Assembly (NCBI RefSeq): GCF_004000805.1
Contig: NZ_BILY01000008.1
Span: forward strand, 171,976-235,975
DNA length: 64,000 nt
Source of the DNA: Paenibacillus glycanilyticus NBRC 16618
GTDB lineage: Bacteria; Bacillota; Bacilli; Paenibacillales; Paenibacillaceae
Direction: 5' to 3'
The position numbers and the translations under genes are program-made. Every line of letters starts with the position of its first letter. The stretch's first letter is position 1. The notes beneath the pieces were generated by a model. It was given only the letters and a program-made list of their open reading frames with translations, did no database searches and had not been told where the DNA came from. Shown one piece after another: positions 26,109 to 35,197 of the stretch.

Positions 26109-26525
26109 CTATGGAGCGACTTTCCGCCAGCGCTTCTTCAAGAATGGAATCGATACCAGAATGACCCAAATGGCCGCCCCGATCATATCGTTCCGAATAT
26201 CCATCACATCGGGCATCCTGCCGCCAACAAAGGATTGATGGTATTCATCCGTCACTCCGTAAAGACCGCACCCGATAATTATCGACAGCTTGAAGAGGAG
26301 ACGGTCGCCCTTTTGTCCAAGTCCGTAATCGAAAGAGGCAGCCAATATAAAGTAAGCGATGAAATGCCCCCAGTCGAAGCTTGCCATATGCGGGAAAAAC
26401 TTACGGAAGAACGGCAGCATCGTATTCATCTCATCGCCCGTGCGGGAGGAAAATGCGAATATAACCGCCATCCAAATCACGGCCGGCACAAAACGGAGGA
26501 TCCGGCGTCTGTTCGTTTGATTCAT
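26109..26525 (-). CDS. VanZ-like membrane protein
   Basis: 138 residues with four hydrophobic segments in the VanZ arrangement: FVPAVIWMAVIFAFSS, then FDWGHFIAYFILAASFDYGL, IIIGCGLYGVTDEYHQSF and the conserved GGRMPDVMDIRNDMIGAAIWV. The TDEYHQSFVGGR and DxxNDxxG signatures are diagnostic of the family. VanZ proteins are linked to glycopeptide tolerance but most family members have no proven role. The open frame extends to 26822 but AAGGAG lies just before the ATG at 26525 (MNQTNRRR), which also starts the membrane-protein part. Confidence 0.88.
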   Translation of the reverse strand: MNQTNRRRILRFVPAVIWMAVIFAFSSRTGDEMNTMLPFFRKFFPHMASFDWGHFIAYFILAASFDYGLGQKGDRLLFKLSIIIGCGLYGVTDEYHQSFVGGRMPDVMDIRNDMIGAAIWVILVSIPFLKKRWRKVAP

Positions 26526-26580
26526 GTGTTCTCCTTCGTTACAATGAATATGAAATAATAAATACGGGAGGAAATCAATC

Positions 26581-27108
26581 ATGTCACTACATAATAAAAC
26601 GGTTATTTGTCTGCTTGACGACGAGTTCGAGGATCTCGAGCTTTGGTATCCGGTATACCGAGTCCGCGAAGCCGGAGCCACCGTCCTGTATGCCGGCCCG
26701 GAAAAGGGCAAGAAGCATATCGGTAAATACGGCGTCCCCGCTGTCGCCGATCTCTCCTTCGACGAAGTAAACAGCGCCGATATTGCCGGCCTGCTCGTTC
26801 CCGGCGGCTGGGCGCCGGACAAGCTGCGCCGTTATCCAAAGGTGCTCAAGCTTGTTCAGGAGCTTGATGCGGCCGGCAAGCCGATTGGCCAAATCTGTCA
26901 TGCCGGCTGGGTTCTCATCTCCGCCAAAATCCTGCAAGGACGCAAAGTCACATCCACGCCGGGCATTCGCGACGATATGGAAAACGCCGGCGCCGAATGG
27001 TTCGACGAAGCGGTTGTGGTAGACGGAAATCTAATCTCCGCACGCCGTCCGCCGGATTTGCCTCCTTATGCAAAGGCTTTTGTTGACGCCTTGGAGCAGC
27101 AGGCCTAG
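26581..27108 (+). CDS. DJ-1/PfpI family protein (type 1 glutamine amidotransferase-like)
   Basis: 175-residue cytosolic protein of the PfpI/YraA/YfkM group, which includes deglycase- and chaperone-like stress proteins. The nucleophile elbow QICHAGW carries Cys106 with His107, and Glu15 in DDEFEDLE is placed to pair with the Cys, as in DJ-1. GGAGG is upstream of the ATG. It is divergent from the VanZ-like gene and convergent with ptsI. No operon partner. The activity is not established by the sequence. Confidence 0.9.
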   Translation: MSLHNKTVICLLDDEFEDLELWYPVYRVREAGATVLYAGPEKGKKHIGKYGVPAVADLSFDEVNSADIAGLLVPGGWAPDKLRRYPKVLKLVQELDAAGKPIGQICHAGWVLISAKILQGRKVTSTPGIRDDMENAGAEWFDEAVVVDGNLISARRPPDLPPYAKAFVDALEQQA

Positions 27109-27128
27109 CCGAAAGCGGCACTAAGACA

Positions 27129-27158
27129 AAAGGAGCCCTCCGCTAAATCGCGGAGGCT
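27129..27158 (-). terminator. Terminator overlapping the ptsI stop
   Basis: GCCTCCGC / GCGGAGGGC stem followed on the minus strand by TCCTTTTG; it includes the ptsI stop codon. One base is bulged. Confidence 0.6.
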
Positions 27159-28891
27159 GCCCCTTTCCCGTCAACGGAATCCATAAATTGCTTCAGCTTC
27201 TGATGAATGTCCGCGCTTATGCGGCATTCCAGCAGCTGCGGCAGCAGCAAGCGGCTGTCTTCCTGCGTTGTGCAGAGCAGCCGCTCTTTCACTTGCAGAA
27301 TGGAATGGGAGGACATGCTGATTTCATCCACGTCAAGCCCCAGCCAGATCGGCAGCGCACGCAGGTCACCTGCAAGCTCGCCGCATACTCCAACCTTGAT
27401 TCCGTTCCGCTTGGCCGCTTCAACCGTCTGCTTCAACATGCGAAGCACCGCAGGGTGAAACGGTTCGTACAGATAACTGATCTCCTCATTCATCCGGTCG
27501 ACCGCTAGCGTGAATTGAACAAGATCATTTGTTCCGATGCTGAAGAAATCAACCTCCTGCGCAAGCAAATCCGAAAGCATAACGGCAGCCGGCACTTCAA
27601 CCATAATGCCCACCTGGATGCCCGGATCGTAAGCGATCCCTTCCCTCTCCAGCTCCTGCTTGGCTTCCGCCAGCACCTGGTTAGCCGCTCTTACTTCCTC
27701 TACCGACGAAATCAGCGGATACATCACCTTCACTTGCCCATAGCTGCTCGCGCGCAAAATCGCTCTCAGCTGCGTCTTGAACAAGTCCTTGCGATCAAGC
27801 GAGATTCGGATAGCCCGGTAACCAAGGAACGGATTGTCCTCTTCCGGAATATTGAAGTAATCAAGCTGCTTATCTCCGCCGATATCCAGCGTCCGGATAA
27901 TAAGCGGTTCGCCTGCCAGCTTTTCGGCGACGCTTTTGTAAACCTCGAACTGCTCCTCTTCCTTAGGGAAACGGTTCCGGTCCATGTACAGAAACTCCGT
28001 GCGGAACAATCCAACGCCATGCGCGCCGCTCGACAACGCGACTTCCAGCTCCTTCAGGGAGCTGATATTGGCCGCCAGACCAAGCACCTTGCCGTCCGGT
28101 GTCACCGACTGGTGGCCGGCAATGCCGCTCAGACGATGTCTCGCTTCCGCCTGCCTGGTTTGAAGTTCGGAGTAATGCTGGATTAACGAGTCATCCGGTT
28201 CAATGAACAGCAGTCCTTCCGTACCGTCGATAATAAGGGATTGACCGGTCTGGATCGGCTCCTCCAGCTTGGCTTCTACCCCTACGACTAGCGGTACGCC
28301 AAGAGCGCGGGCCATAATGGCGGAATGAGAGGTCGAGCTTCCGGCAAGCGTCACAATGCCAAGCACGTTGTTCGGGTTGATATGGGCCAGCTGGGAAGGC
28401 GAAAGCTCCCGCGCAATCAGAATAAAAGGCTGGGTATCCGATGGGAGAGTAATCTCCGGAGCGCCAAGCAGATGCTTGAGCAAGCGGTTCCCGACATCCT
28501 TGATATCGAGGGCGCGTTCCTTCATATACTCGTCATCCAGCAGATCAAACATCGTGACGAAATGATCGATGGCTTCCTTCACCGCAACTTCCGCCGCTTT
28601 ATACTGACGCTGAATGATCCCCTGAATCTCGTTCATAAACACCGGATCGTCCAAAATCGCGAGATGCGCATCGAAAATTTGCGTTTCGTCGGAACCAACC
28701 ACTTCTCTGAGCTCATCTTTGATCTGTTCGATCTCATGCTTGGATGTACGTATCCCCTCGTAGACTCGCTCGAATTCACGGGCGAAATCCGCTACATCCA
28801 CTCGCTGCTCGGGAAATTCCCACTCCCAGTTCGGCAGCACAAAAGACTTCCCGATCGCAATGCCGGCCGAAGCTCCTATTCCTTGTATCAT
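27143..28891 (-). CDS. ptsI: Phosphoenolpyruvate-protein phosphotransferase (PTS enzyme I)
   Basis: First enzyme of the PTS: moves phosphate from PEP to HPr. 582 residues, normal length. The phospho-histidine is His189 in GSSTSHSAIMARALG; the PEP-binding site shows GVGLFRTEFLYMDR, and the C-terminal catalytic Cys is in VGVCGELAGD. Its ATG overlaps the preceding EIICBA stop (ATGA), so the two are translated from one message. No ptsH is found in this operon or elsewhere in the window, so HPr must be supplied from another locus; the HPr-like protein at 7.7 kb lacks the needed histidine. Confidence 0.96.
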   Translation of the reverse strand: MIQGIGASAGIAIGKSFVLPNWEWEFPEQRVDVADFAREFERVYEGIRTSKHEIEQIKDELREVVGSDETQIFDAHLAILDDPVFMNEIQGIIQRQYKAAEVAVKEAIDHFVTMFDLLDDEYMKERALDIKDVGNRLLKHLLGAPEITLPSDTQPFILIARELSPSQLAHINPNNVLGIVTLAGSSTSHSAIMARALGVPLVVGVEAKLEEPIQTGQSLIIDGTEGLLFIEPDDSLIQHYSELQTRQAEARHRLSGIAGHQSVTPDGKVLGLAANISSLKELEVALSSGAHGVGLFRTEFLYMDRNRFPKEEEQFEVYKSVAEKLAGEPLIIRTLDIGGDKQLDYFNIPEEDNPFLGYRAIRISLDRKDLFKTQLRAILRASSYGQVKVMYPLISSVEEVRAANQVLAEAKQELEREGIAYDPGIQVGIMVEVPAAVMLSDLLAQEVDFFSIGTNDLVQFTLAVDRMNEEISYLYEPFHPAVLRMLKQTVEAAKRNGIKVGVCGELAGDLRALPIWLGLDVDEISMSSHSILQVKERLLCTTQEDSRLLLPQLLECRISADIHQKLKQFMDSVDGKGAASAI

Positions 28892-30774
28892 GGTTTTTCC
28901 CCTCCACCATTTCTCTCTTTAAGGACAACGGATAAAACCGAAGACTGCCCCTTCTTCACTGCTTTAAAAGGCGCGAAGCGCCAGGAATGAACAAGATCCG
29001 AATTGGTAATAACCATCGGCGTAGCAAGAGATTTGCTTTCCTTGCGGACGCGCTGCAGATCAAAGCGCACGAGCATGTCGCCCGGCATAACCTCCTGCCC
29101 CTCCTCGACAACCGCTTTGAAATACGATTTTCCGGTCAGCTTGGAAGTGTCGATACCGATATGAAGCAGAACCTCAAGCCCTTCCTGCGTGCGAATGCCT
29201 ACGGCATGCATCGTTGGGTACACGATCATTACCGTGCCTTTAACAGGCGATACAAGCTCGCCTTTCTCGGGAATAAAGGCAACGCCTTGTCCAACCAGCT
29301 TGCCTGCAAATATCGGATCGGGAACATCCTCGAGCGGAATCATGCGTCCTTGCACAGGCGAGCTGAACAGCACCTGCTCCTGGTCGCGTTGAATCGCTTT
29401 TAGCATCTCTGCCCGGATTAATTCCGAGTACGTACCGAATACGACCTGAACGTTACCTCCGCCGAGTCTAAGCACCCCTGCCGCCCCCAGATTTCTCAAG
29501 GCATTGTTATCGAGCAGCTTCTCGTTGGAAACTTTAAGGCGAAGCCTTGTAATACAGGACTCCATCTGCACAATGTTGTCTTTGCCGCCGATTGCCTGCA
29601 GGATAAGGGGAGCTCGGTAAGGAATGTCGCCCGCCCATTCGTCGAGCTGCGAGCCTTCCTCGCGGCCCGGGGTAGGAATCCGGAACCGGTTGATTGCCCA
29701 GCGGAACACCACGTAATACACAAGTCCAACTACAATCCCGATCGGGATCAGCAGCCAGCCTCTTGTAGCCAGATGTTCGTTAATAATGTAGTCGATAACG
29801 CCGCCGGAGAAAGAGAATCCGTGCCGGATACCCAATTCATAGGTGACCCACATAATAATGCCCGACAAGATCGCATGCACCACAAATAAATAAGGCGCAA
29901 CAAACAAAAAGGCAAACTCGACAGGTTCCGTGACTCCTGTCAGAAAAGAGGCCAGAGACGCATAAAGGAACGTCTTCCGGATCTTTGGCTTCAAATCTTC
30001 CCTGGCCTCGTGAATGATGGCGAACGCGATAGCCGGTAAAGCAAACATGACGATCGGATACATGCCGGCCATAAATGCCCCGGCAGTCGGGTCGCCTGCG
30101 AAAAACCGCGGCAAATCGCCGTATACCATCGATCCGTCCGCCGTCTCGTAGCCCCCCACCTGGAACCAGAACACATGGCTGAGCAGGTGATGAAGACCAA
30201 ACACAACTAGAATCCGGTACAAGAATCCGAACAAAAACACGCCAAACCCGCCGCCGGAAGCGACGATATCGCCGAGCCCCTCCAGCATGCGCTGAATTAA
30301 CGGCGCAACGCCGATCATGGCCATGGACAAGATAACGGTTACAACACTGACGAATAAAGGCACAAACCGCGGCCCGCCGAAAAACTGTATATACTCCGGT
30401 AATCGCAGGTTCTTAAAACGTTCGTAACTGAAGCCGGAAATCATACCGATAATGGAACCTACAAACACGGTTGGTTCGATTTGCGGATCGGCCGTTCCCG
30501 TGACGCCAACATAAATTACCATCCCCGCGAGCGCAGCCATACCGGCTGCCAGCGCGTTGCCCGTTAAACCCAGCGATACGCCTAGGGCAAAGATATAGGG
30601 AAGAAACGTGAAAATCGCATGGCCTGCGGCCTGCAAATAGTCCGCGGTATCGGGAATTCCAAGAAGATCCCATGGCAGCTGGCTTAGAAATAAAAAGATT
30701 GCCGCAGCGGGAAGTACGATCATAGGCAGCATAAAAGCCCGTCCAAGCTGCTGAAACCTTCCTAGAAAATTCAC
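28888..30774 (-). CDS. PTS EIICBA transporter, glucose/N-acetylglucosamine family
   Basis: Membrane permease that imports and phosphorylates an aldose. 628 residues, domain order C-B-A: EIIC (about 1-370, ten hydrophobic segments, with FFGGPRFVPL and LTGVTEPVEF), EIIB (about 385-465, phospho-Cys407 in MESCITRLRL) and EIIA (about 490-620, phospho-His538 in LLHIGIDT). Features such as WFQVGGY, FAGDPTAGAFMAG and the TPGREE linker resemble the N-acetylglucosamine transporter NagE more than B. subtilis PtsG, so I leave the symbol open. GTG start with AGGAGGTG 6 bases upstream. It is first in the operon with ptsI. Its leader carries tandem repeats. Confidence 0.92.
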   Translation of the reverse strand: MNFLGRFQQLGRAFMLPMIVLPAAAIFLFLSQLPWDLLGIPDTADYLQAAGHAIFTFLPYIFALGVSLGLTGNALAAGMAALAGMVIYVGVTGTADPQIEPTVFVGSIIGMISGFSYERFKNLRLPEYIQFFGGPRFVPLFVSVVTVILSMAMIGVAPLIQRMLEGLGDIVASGGGFGVFLFGFLYRILVVFGLHHLLSHVFWFQVGGYETADGSMVYGDLPRFFAGDPTAGAFMAGMYPIVMFALPAIAFAIIHEAREDLKPKIRKTFLYASLASFLTGVTEPVEFAFLFVAPYLFVVHAILSGIIMWVTYELGIRHGFSFSGGVIDYIINEHLATRGWLLIPIGIVVGLVYYVVFRWAINRFRIPTPGREEGSQLDEWAGDIPYRAPLILQAIGGKDNIVQMESCITRLRLKVSNEKLLDNNALRNLGAAGVLRLGGGNVQVVFGTYSELIRAEMLKAIQRDQEQVLFSSPVQGRMIPLEDVPDPIFAGKLVGQGVAFIPEKGELVSPVKGTVMIVYPTMHAVGIRTQEGLEVLLHIGIDTSKLTGKSYFKAVVEEGQEVMPGDMLVRFDLQRVRKESKSLATPMVITNSDLVHSWRFAPFKAVKKGQSSVLSVVLKERNGGGEKP

Positions 30775-30789
30775 TTTTTCACCTCCTAA

Positions 30790-30891
30790 AAAGAATTATT
30801 GCGTTTTTTGCGATAATTCTTGCATCGTAAGCATTCGCTTAAAGAATTATTGCGTTTTTTGCGATAATTCTTGCTTCGTAAGCATGTACTT
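30790..30891 (-). repeat. Two 51-bp tandem repeats in the EIICBA leader
   Basis: Unit 1 (30790-30840) and unit 2 (30841-30891) differ at only four positions. Each contains a long imperfect palindrome: AAGAATTATCGC, an A/C-rich loop and its near-complement GCAATAATTCTT. A third half-copy follows at about 30892-30915. The array lies between the promoter and the AGGAGG site, so it is part of the transcript. Each unit would make a stable RNA hairpin or a DNA operator. Confidence 0.85.
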
Positions 30892-30937
30892 ACGCGTTTG
30901 CGATAATTCTTCTTGCCTGATCCTTTTCTCTATAACG

Positions 30938-30966
30938 ATGGTAAGGCGTTCAGGCTTTTTTGTCAA
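30938..30966 (-). promoter_or_regulatory. Promoter of the EIICBA-ptsI operon
   Basis: On the minus strand TTGACA (30966-30961), 17 bases, TACCAT (30943-30938). Transcription would begin near 30931, giving a leader of roughly 155 bases that contains the tandem repeats. Confidence 0.65.
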
Positions 30967-30993
30967 AGCAAAGACGGGCCTTGATGGCCCGCC
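30966..30993 (-). terminator. Terminator of the aroK-aroA operon
   Basis: CGGGCC-ATCAA-GGCCCG hairpin followed on the minus strand by TCTTTGCTTT, after the CoA-binding gene. The T-tract is interrupted, so it is weaker than others here. Confidence 0.55.
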
Positions 30994-31022
30994 AATGTAA
31001 GGTATAACTTAAAAGGCACTGT

Positions 31023-31457
31023 TTAGGTTGTCTGCTTCCCATGGGGCAGAAGAATCGAATCCTCCACCTTGATGCAGCGGTCCATAATGACCTGAAGTCC
31101 ACCTTCGGATGCAATTCTCGCCGTTTCGTCATTCGCGATGCCAAGCTGTAGCCAAAGTGTCTTCGCACCGATAGCCACGGCTTCTTCCGCAATCGGAGGC
31201 GTATGCTCGGGACGGCGGAAGACGTTCACGATATCAACCGGCTCCGGAATATCTTTGAGAGAAGCGTAACTCTTCTCGCCCAGAATGGTCTCGGCAGCGG
31301 GATTTACCGGAATGATGCGGTAGCCCTTCTTTTGCATCGCCTGCGATACCATGTAGGATACGCGGTCCGGCTTGTCGGACAATCCCACGACGGCAATGGT
31401 GTTGCTCGCTTGCAGAATTTCCTTGATTTCATCTCGGGTCGGATTTTCAAATGCCAT
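31023..31457 (-). CDS. CoA-binding domain protein (YccU/YneT type)
   Basis: 144-residue Rossmann-fold protein of the CoA-binding_2 family, marked by TIAVVGLSDKPDRVSYMVSQAMQ, GYRIIPVNPAAETILGEKSYASLKDI and TLWLQLGIANDETARIA. Family members bind CoA or a related nucleotide; no enzymatic role is established. It is the last gene after aroA with a 30-bp gap, same strand, so it is probably part of the aroK-aroA operon. ATG with GAGGCG upstream. Confidence 0.9.
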   Translation of the reverse strand: MAFENPTRDEIKEILQASNTIAVVGLSDKPDRVSYMVSQAMQKKGYRIIPVNPAAETILGEKSYASLKDIPEPVDIVNVFRRPEHTPPIAEEAVAIGAKTLWLQLGIANDETARIASEGGLQVIMDRCIKVEDSILLPHGKQTT

Positions 31458-31487
31458 AATCAGCGCCTCGCTTTCATCCTTTTTCCT

Positions 31488-32780
31488 TTATTCTACCCAT
31501 TCTACGTTTGCGCCTAACGCTTTCAAATGATCAAAATAAATCGGATAAGACTTGGCAACATGATGCGCGTCGCGGATCCTGATTGGATTTTTGGCGCGCA
31601 GGCCAACAACGGTGAGCGCCATAATAACGCGGTGGTCATAATGGGCATTAATCTCTACGCCGCCTTCAACGCCTTCCGGACGGCCGTGAACGATAATCTC
31701 GGCTTGGCGTTCTTCTACATTAGCGCCTGCTTTGCGCAGCTCGTTCAAGTAGTCCGTAATCCGGTCGCATTCTTTGTAACGCAGATTCTCAACGTCGTAG
31801 AAGCGCGAAGTGCCTTCGGCAAAGACCGCCGCGGCAACCATCGCGAGAACCGCATCCGTTGCTTTATCGCCATCGAACTCAACCGCTTTAAGCTTGCCGT
31901 TGCCTTTAACGTGAACGATGCCGTTCTCGTGCGTAAGGGGTACTTCCATCATGCGCAGCACGTCAACGACCGCGCGTTCGCCTTGCTTGCTGTTCTCAGC
32001 CAGACGGTGAACGATGACGTCCGAATTCGTTACCGCAGCCGCAGCAAGAATCGCCGCCGAACCCGGGTAGTCGCCTTGAACGACATATTTCTTCGCTTCG
32101 TATTTCTGGTTGCCCGGTACGCGATAATGCATGAGATCTTCGCTGGCGTGAATCACGATGCCTGCCTGCTCAAGCACTTCAAGCGTCTGTCCCACAACAA
32201 CCTTCGATTTCAGATCATGCAGCACTTCGATCTCGCTGTCTTCCGGGAGAAGCGGAGTAAGGAACAGGAGCGCGCTCAGGAATTGCGAGCTGACGTTGCC
32301 GGATACTTGAATTTTGCCGCCTTTTGGCGCTCCGCCCTGGATGCGGATTGGCAGCTTGCCTTCGTTATGTTCAATCTTTACGCCCATTTGGCCAAGCGCA
32401 TCGATCAGATCGTTATGCGGGCGTTTGCCCAAGGAATCCGGATAACGGTTAATGAAAGTAACATCCGGGCACAGCGAAGCAATGGCCATCAGAAAACGCA
32501 GTACCGCGCCGGCATTGCCAACATCCAGTTGATCTACCGCTTTCGGATTTTTGCCAAAGCCCGTGATGACGATTTTCTCGTCGTCCTCTTCCACGATTGC
32601 ACCCAAATCGCGGATGCAACGGCGCATCGCGTCGCTGTCTTCACTGTGAGCCGGGTAATAGATGGTGCTAGTACCATCGGCAAGAGCAGCGACTAGCAGG
32701 TAGCGAGTCGTATAGTTTTTAGAGGAAAGCGCTTGAATTTCCCCTTGGAGTGTTGGAGTAGGTGTAACAATTACGTCCAT
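31488..32780 (-). CDS. aroA: 3-phosphoshikimate 1-carboxyvinyltransferase (EPSP synthase)
   Basis: Sixth step of the shikimate pathway: adds enolpyruvate from PEP to shikimate-3-phosphate. 430 residues, normal length. Landmarks include SSKNYTTRYLLVAAL (shikimate phosphate site), LDVGNAGAVLRFLMA, GNVSSQFLSALLFL and the late YKECDRITDYLNELRKAGA and NAHYDHRVIMAL blocks. In B. subtilis the enzyme is called AroE. It follows aroK by 35 bp and precedes the CoA-binding gene. The motif GNAGAVLRFL differs from the usual GNAGTxxR/T in the canonical class by Ala for Thr, which may affect glyphosate sensitivity; class assignment is not certain. Confidence 0.95.
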   Translation of the reverse strand: MDVIVTPTPTLQGEIQALSSKNYTTRYLLVAALADGTSTIYYPAHSEDSDAMRRCIRDLGAIVEEDDEKIVITGFGKNPKAVDQLDVGNAGAVLRFLMAIASLCPDVTFINRYPDSLGKRPHNDLIDALGQMGVKIEHNEGKLPIRIQGGAPKGGKIQVSGNVSSQFLSALLFLTPLLPEDSEIEVLHDLKSKVVVGQTLEVLEQAGIVIHASEDLMHYRVPGNQKYEAKKYVVQGDYPGSAAILAAAAVTNSDVIVHRLAENSKQGERAVVDVLRMMEVPLTHENGIVHVKGNGKLKAVEFDGDKATDAVLAMVAAAVFAEGTSRFYDVENLRYKECDRITDYLNELRKAGANVEERQAEIIVHGRPEGVEGGVEINAHYDHRVIMALTVVGLRAKNPIRIRDAHHVAKSYPIYFDHLKALGANVEWVE

Positions 32781-32815
32781 TATGCAGCAATTCTCCTTTT
32801 AATTAGAGTGGTTCG

Positions 32816-33331
32816 TTATTTCTCCCGCAATGCCTTCAATATCGCCTCGGCCGCTTCATGCGGCGTTAATGACGTCGTATCCAATCGGAGATGAGCGAAA
32901 TCGTAAGCATTCTTGCGCTGCTCCATAATCCGGTGAACGTTGGCTGCAATATCGCCCTGCAGCAACGGACGCGACGTATCGGATTTCACCCGATCGATAA
33001 TATGCTCCGCATTTGCCGTAAGCGCAACGACGAAACCATGCTTCAGCATGGCTTCCCGGTTCTGTTCCATCAGCACGCAGCCGCCGCCTGTCGCAATAAC
33101 GGAGCTTTCCTCCGCTTCCAATAACGATGCCAGCACTTTGCTCTCGATGTCGCGGAAGCCCGCTTCGCCAAGAGTCTCGAACAGACTCGAGATCGTTCCT
33201 TCGCGCTCTACAATCACTTCGTCCGAATCGTAACGGGACCAGCCAAGCTGCTCTGCAAGCAATCGGCTGACGGTGGATTTGCCCGTTCCCATAAAGCCTA
33301 CCAATACAATTTTGCTTGTGCGTTGCTTCAA
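32816..33331 (-). CDS. aroK: Shikimate kinase
   Basis: Phosphorylates shikimate with ATP, the fifth step of aromatic amino acid synthesis. About 171 residues. Walker A GFMGTGKST, the shikimate-binding DSDEVI and GFRDIE regions, GGGCVL and the adenine loop TSRPLL are visible. The frame opens at 33379, but GGGGAG lies 8 bases before the TTG at 33331 (MKQRTSKIVLVG), which gives the expected N-terminus. It directly precedes aroA in an operon, so two successive pathway steps are encoded together. Confidence 0.94.
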   Translation of the reverse strand: MKQRTSKIVLVGFMGTGKSTVSRLLAEQLGWSRYDSDEVIVEREGTISSLFETLGEAGFRDIESKVLASLLEAEESSVIATGGGCVLMEQNREAMLKHGFVVALTANAEHIIDRVKSDTSRPLLQGDIAANVHRIMEQRKNAYDFAHLRLDTTSLTPHEAAEAILKALREK

Positions 33332-33477
33332 TGCAAGAACTCCCCTGTCTTCTTTTCCCCTGCATACATGCTTTTCCACAACATCATATCATTTTTTATC
33401 AGGTATAGGGTATAAAAATGTTGCATATGCCGTATGGATGATAATGATGCATATTTCATAAATAGGAGTGAAAAGGC

Positions 33478-33774
33478 ATGACCACTGAATCGAATTTGCC
33501 TGATAGCCGCCTGACCAACGAAAGAATTGACCGAATCCTGAGTCCCGATCATCCGTTATGCCGCGAAGACGTGGTCTGGATGCTTGAATATATTAAAAAA
33601 AAGGTGGCTGACGGGGACCCTGCACTCAGGGACCTTTCGCAGCCACGCTTATTGAAAAACTTTCATTATTTCGCCGAAGCCTCCATGCTGCTGATCCGCC
33701 GCAAGCATTACTCCGAACAGGAGGCTACCCGCCTGCGGAATTGCCTCATCGAAGCTTCATACGGGCTAAAATAA
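33478..33774 (+). CDS. Conserved small protein of unknown function
   Basis: 98 residues, helical, no signal peptide or membrane segment. Includes LCREDVVWMLEYIKKKV and LIRRKHYSEQEATRLRNCLIEASYG. A good AGGAG site lies 9 bases before the ATG. It diverges from aroK and converges with gndA. I do not recognise the family and see no context clue to its role. Confidence 0.7.
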   Translation: MTTESNLPDSRLTNERIDRILSPDHPLCREDVVWMLEYIKKKVADGDPALRDLSQPRLLKNFHYFAEASMLLIRRKHYSEQEATRLRNCLIEASYGLK

Positions 33775-33784
33775 TCAAACCGGA

Positions 33785-35197
33785 TTAGGAATTCATCCAG
33801 TTGTAGTGGAACGTACCTTCTTTGTCCAGACGTTTGAAGGTATGCGCACCGAAGTAGTCGCGTTGCGCTTGCAAAAGGTTTGCAGGCAGACGCTCAGAAC
33901 GGTAGCTGTCGAAGTACGACAATGCGCTTGCGAATGCTGGCACCGGTACGCCGTTAGCTACAGCTGTGCCAACCACTTCGCGCCATGCGCCTTGGTACGA
34001 ATCAACGACACCTTGGAAGTAAGGGTCAAGAAGCAGATTGCTCAGGTTAGGATCGCGGTCATAAGCGTCCATGATGTTTTGCAGGAAGCGCGCACGAATG
34101 ATACAGCCGGCACGGAAGATCTTTGCGATGTCGCCATAGCGAAGGTTCCATTCGTATTCTTCGGAAGCTGCGCGCATTTGCGCGAAGCCTTGCGCGTACG
34201 AGCAAATTTTCGAAGCGAAGAGCGCTTTGCGAACGGATTCGATGAATGCTACTTTGTCGCCTTCGAAAGGTTTTTTCACAGGACCGTTCAGTACTTTGCT
34301 AGCTGCGATGCGCTCGTCTTTCATAGCGGACAGGAAGCGGGTAAATACGGATTCCGTGATGATCGACAGTGGCACGCCAAGGTCGAGGGAGCTTTGGCTT
34401 GTCCATTTGCCGGTACCTTTTTGGCCAGCGGAGTCAAGGATAACGTCAACCATAGGCTTGCCAGTCTCAGGATCGTATTTGGAGAAGATGTCAGCCGTGA
34501 TCTCGATCAGGTAGGAGTCGAGTTCGCCTTTGTTCCACTCCGTGAAGATGCTGTGAAGCTCTTCAGCGTTCAGGTCCAACGTGTTTTTCAGCAGGTCGTA
34601 AGCTTCGCAGATGAGCTGCATGTCGCCGTACTCAATGCCGTTGTGAACCATTTTTACATAGTGGCCCGCACCGTCCGGACCGATATATGTGCAGCAAGCG
34701 TCGTCGCCGACTTTTGCCGAAATAGCTGTAAGGATAGGCTCAACCAGCTTGTAAGCCGATTCTTGGCCGCCTGGCATGATCGAAGGACCTTTCAGGGCGC
34801 CTTCTTCACCGCCGGATACGCCAGTACCGATGAAGCGGATGCCTTGCTCTTCAAGAGCTTTGCTGCGGCGAACCGTGTCAGGGAAATAAGCGTTGCCGCC
34901 ATCGATGATGATGTCGCCTTTGTCCAGATGCGGAACAAGAGCGTCGATTGTTGCGTCAGTACCTGCGCCGGCTTGTACCATGATCAGGATTTTGCGAGGA
35001 GATTCGAGCGATTGCACGAACTCTTCAACTGTGTATGCAGGAACAAGATTCTTGCCTGCGGATTCTTTGATCAATTCATCTGTTTTCTCACGGGAACGGT
35101 TGTACACCGATACAGTGAAACCTCTGCTCTCAATGTTCAGGGCAAGGTTTTTACCCATAACGGCGAGGCCGATAACGCCAATTTGCTGTTTAGCCAT
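33785..35197 (-). CDS. gndA: 6-phosphogluconate dehydrogenase (decarboxylating)
   Basis: Oxidative pentose phosphate enzyme giving ribulose-5-phosphate, CO2 and NAD(P)H. 470 residues, normal length. The N-terminal Rossmann motif [20 protein letters not shown], the catalytic region [15 protein letters not shown] (Lys and Asn), [12 protein letters not shown] and the C-terminal [25 protein letters not shown] are all present. ATG with GGATGGAAG upstream. In B. subtilis gndA is the main, NADP-dependent form; by eye the cofactor preference cannot be decided from NRSREK after strand 2, which would fit NADP. Monocistronic as far as visible. Confidence 0.96.
   Translation of the reverse strand: MAKQQIGVIGLAVMGKNLALNIESRGFTVSVYNRSREKTDELIKESAGKNLVPAYTVEEFVQSLESPRKILIMVQAGAGTDATIDALVPHLDKGDIIIDGGNAYFPDTVRRSKALEEQGIRFIGTGVSGGEEGALKGPSIMPGGQESAYKLVEPILTAISAKVGDDACCTYIGPDGAGHYVKMVHNGIEYGDMQLICEAYDLLKNTLDLNAEELHSIFTEWNKGELDSYLIEITADIFSKYDPETGKPMVDVILDSAGQKGTGKWTSQSSLDLGVPLSIITESVFTRFLSAMKDERIAASKVLNGPVKKPFEGDKVAFIESVRKALFASKICSYAQGFAQMRAASEEYEWNLRYGDIAKIFRAGCIIRARFLQNIMDAYDRDPNLSNLLLDPYFQGVVDSYQGAWREVVGTAVANGVPVPAFASALSYFDSYRSERLPANLLQAQRDYFGAHTFKRLDKEGTFHYNWMNS

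Noticed and set aside
30941..30966. Possible GlcT antiterminator (RAT) in the PTS leader
   Set aside because: The leader does not contain the GGATTGTTACTG-type RAT core; the repeats are a different palindrome.
31527..32696. Long open frame antisense to aroA
   Set aside because: Runs entirely within aroA, no ribosome site, no domain.
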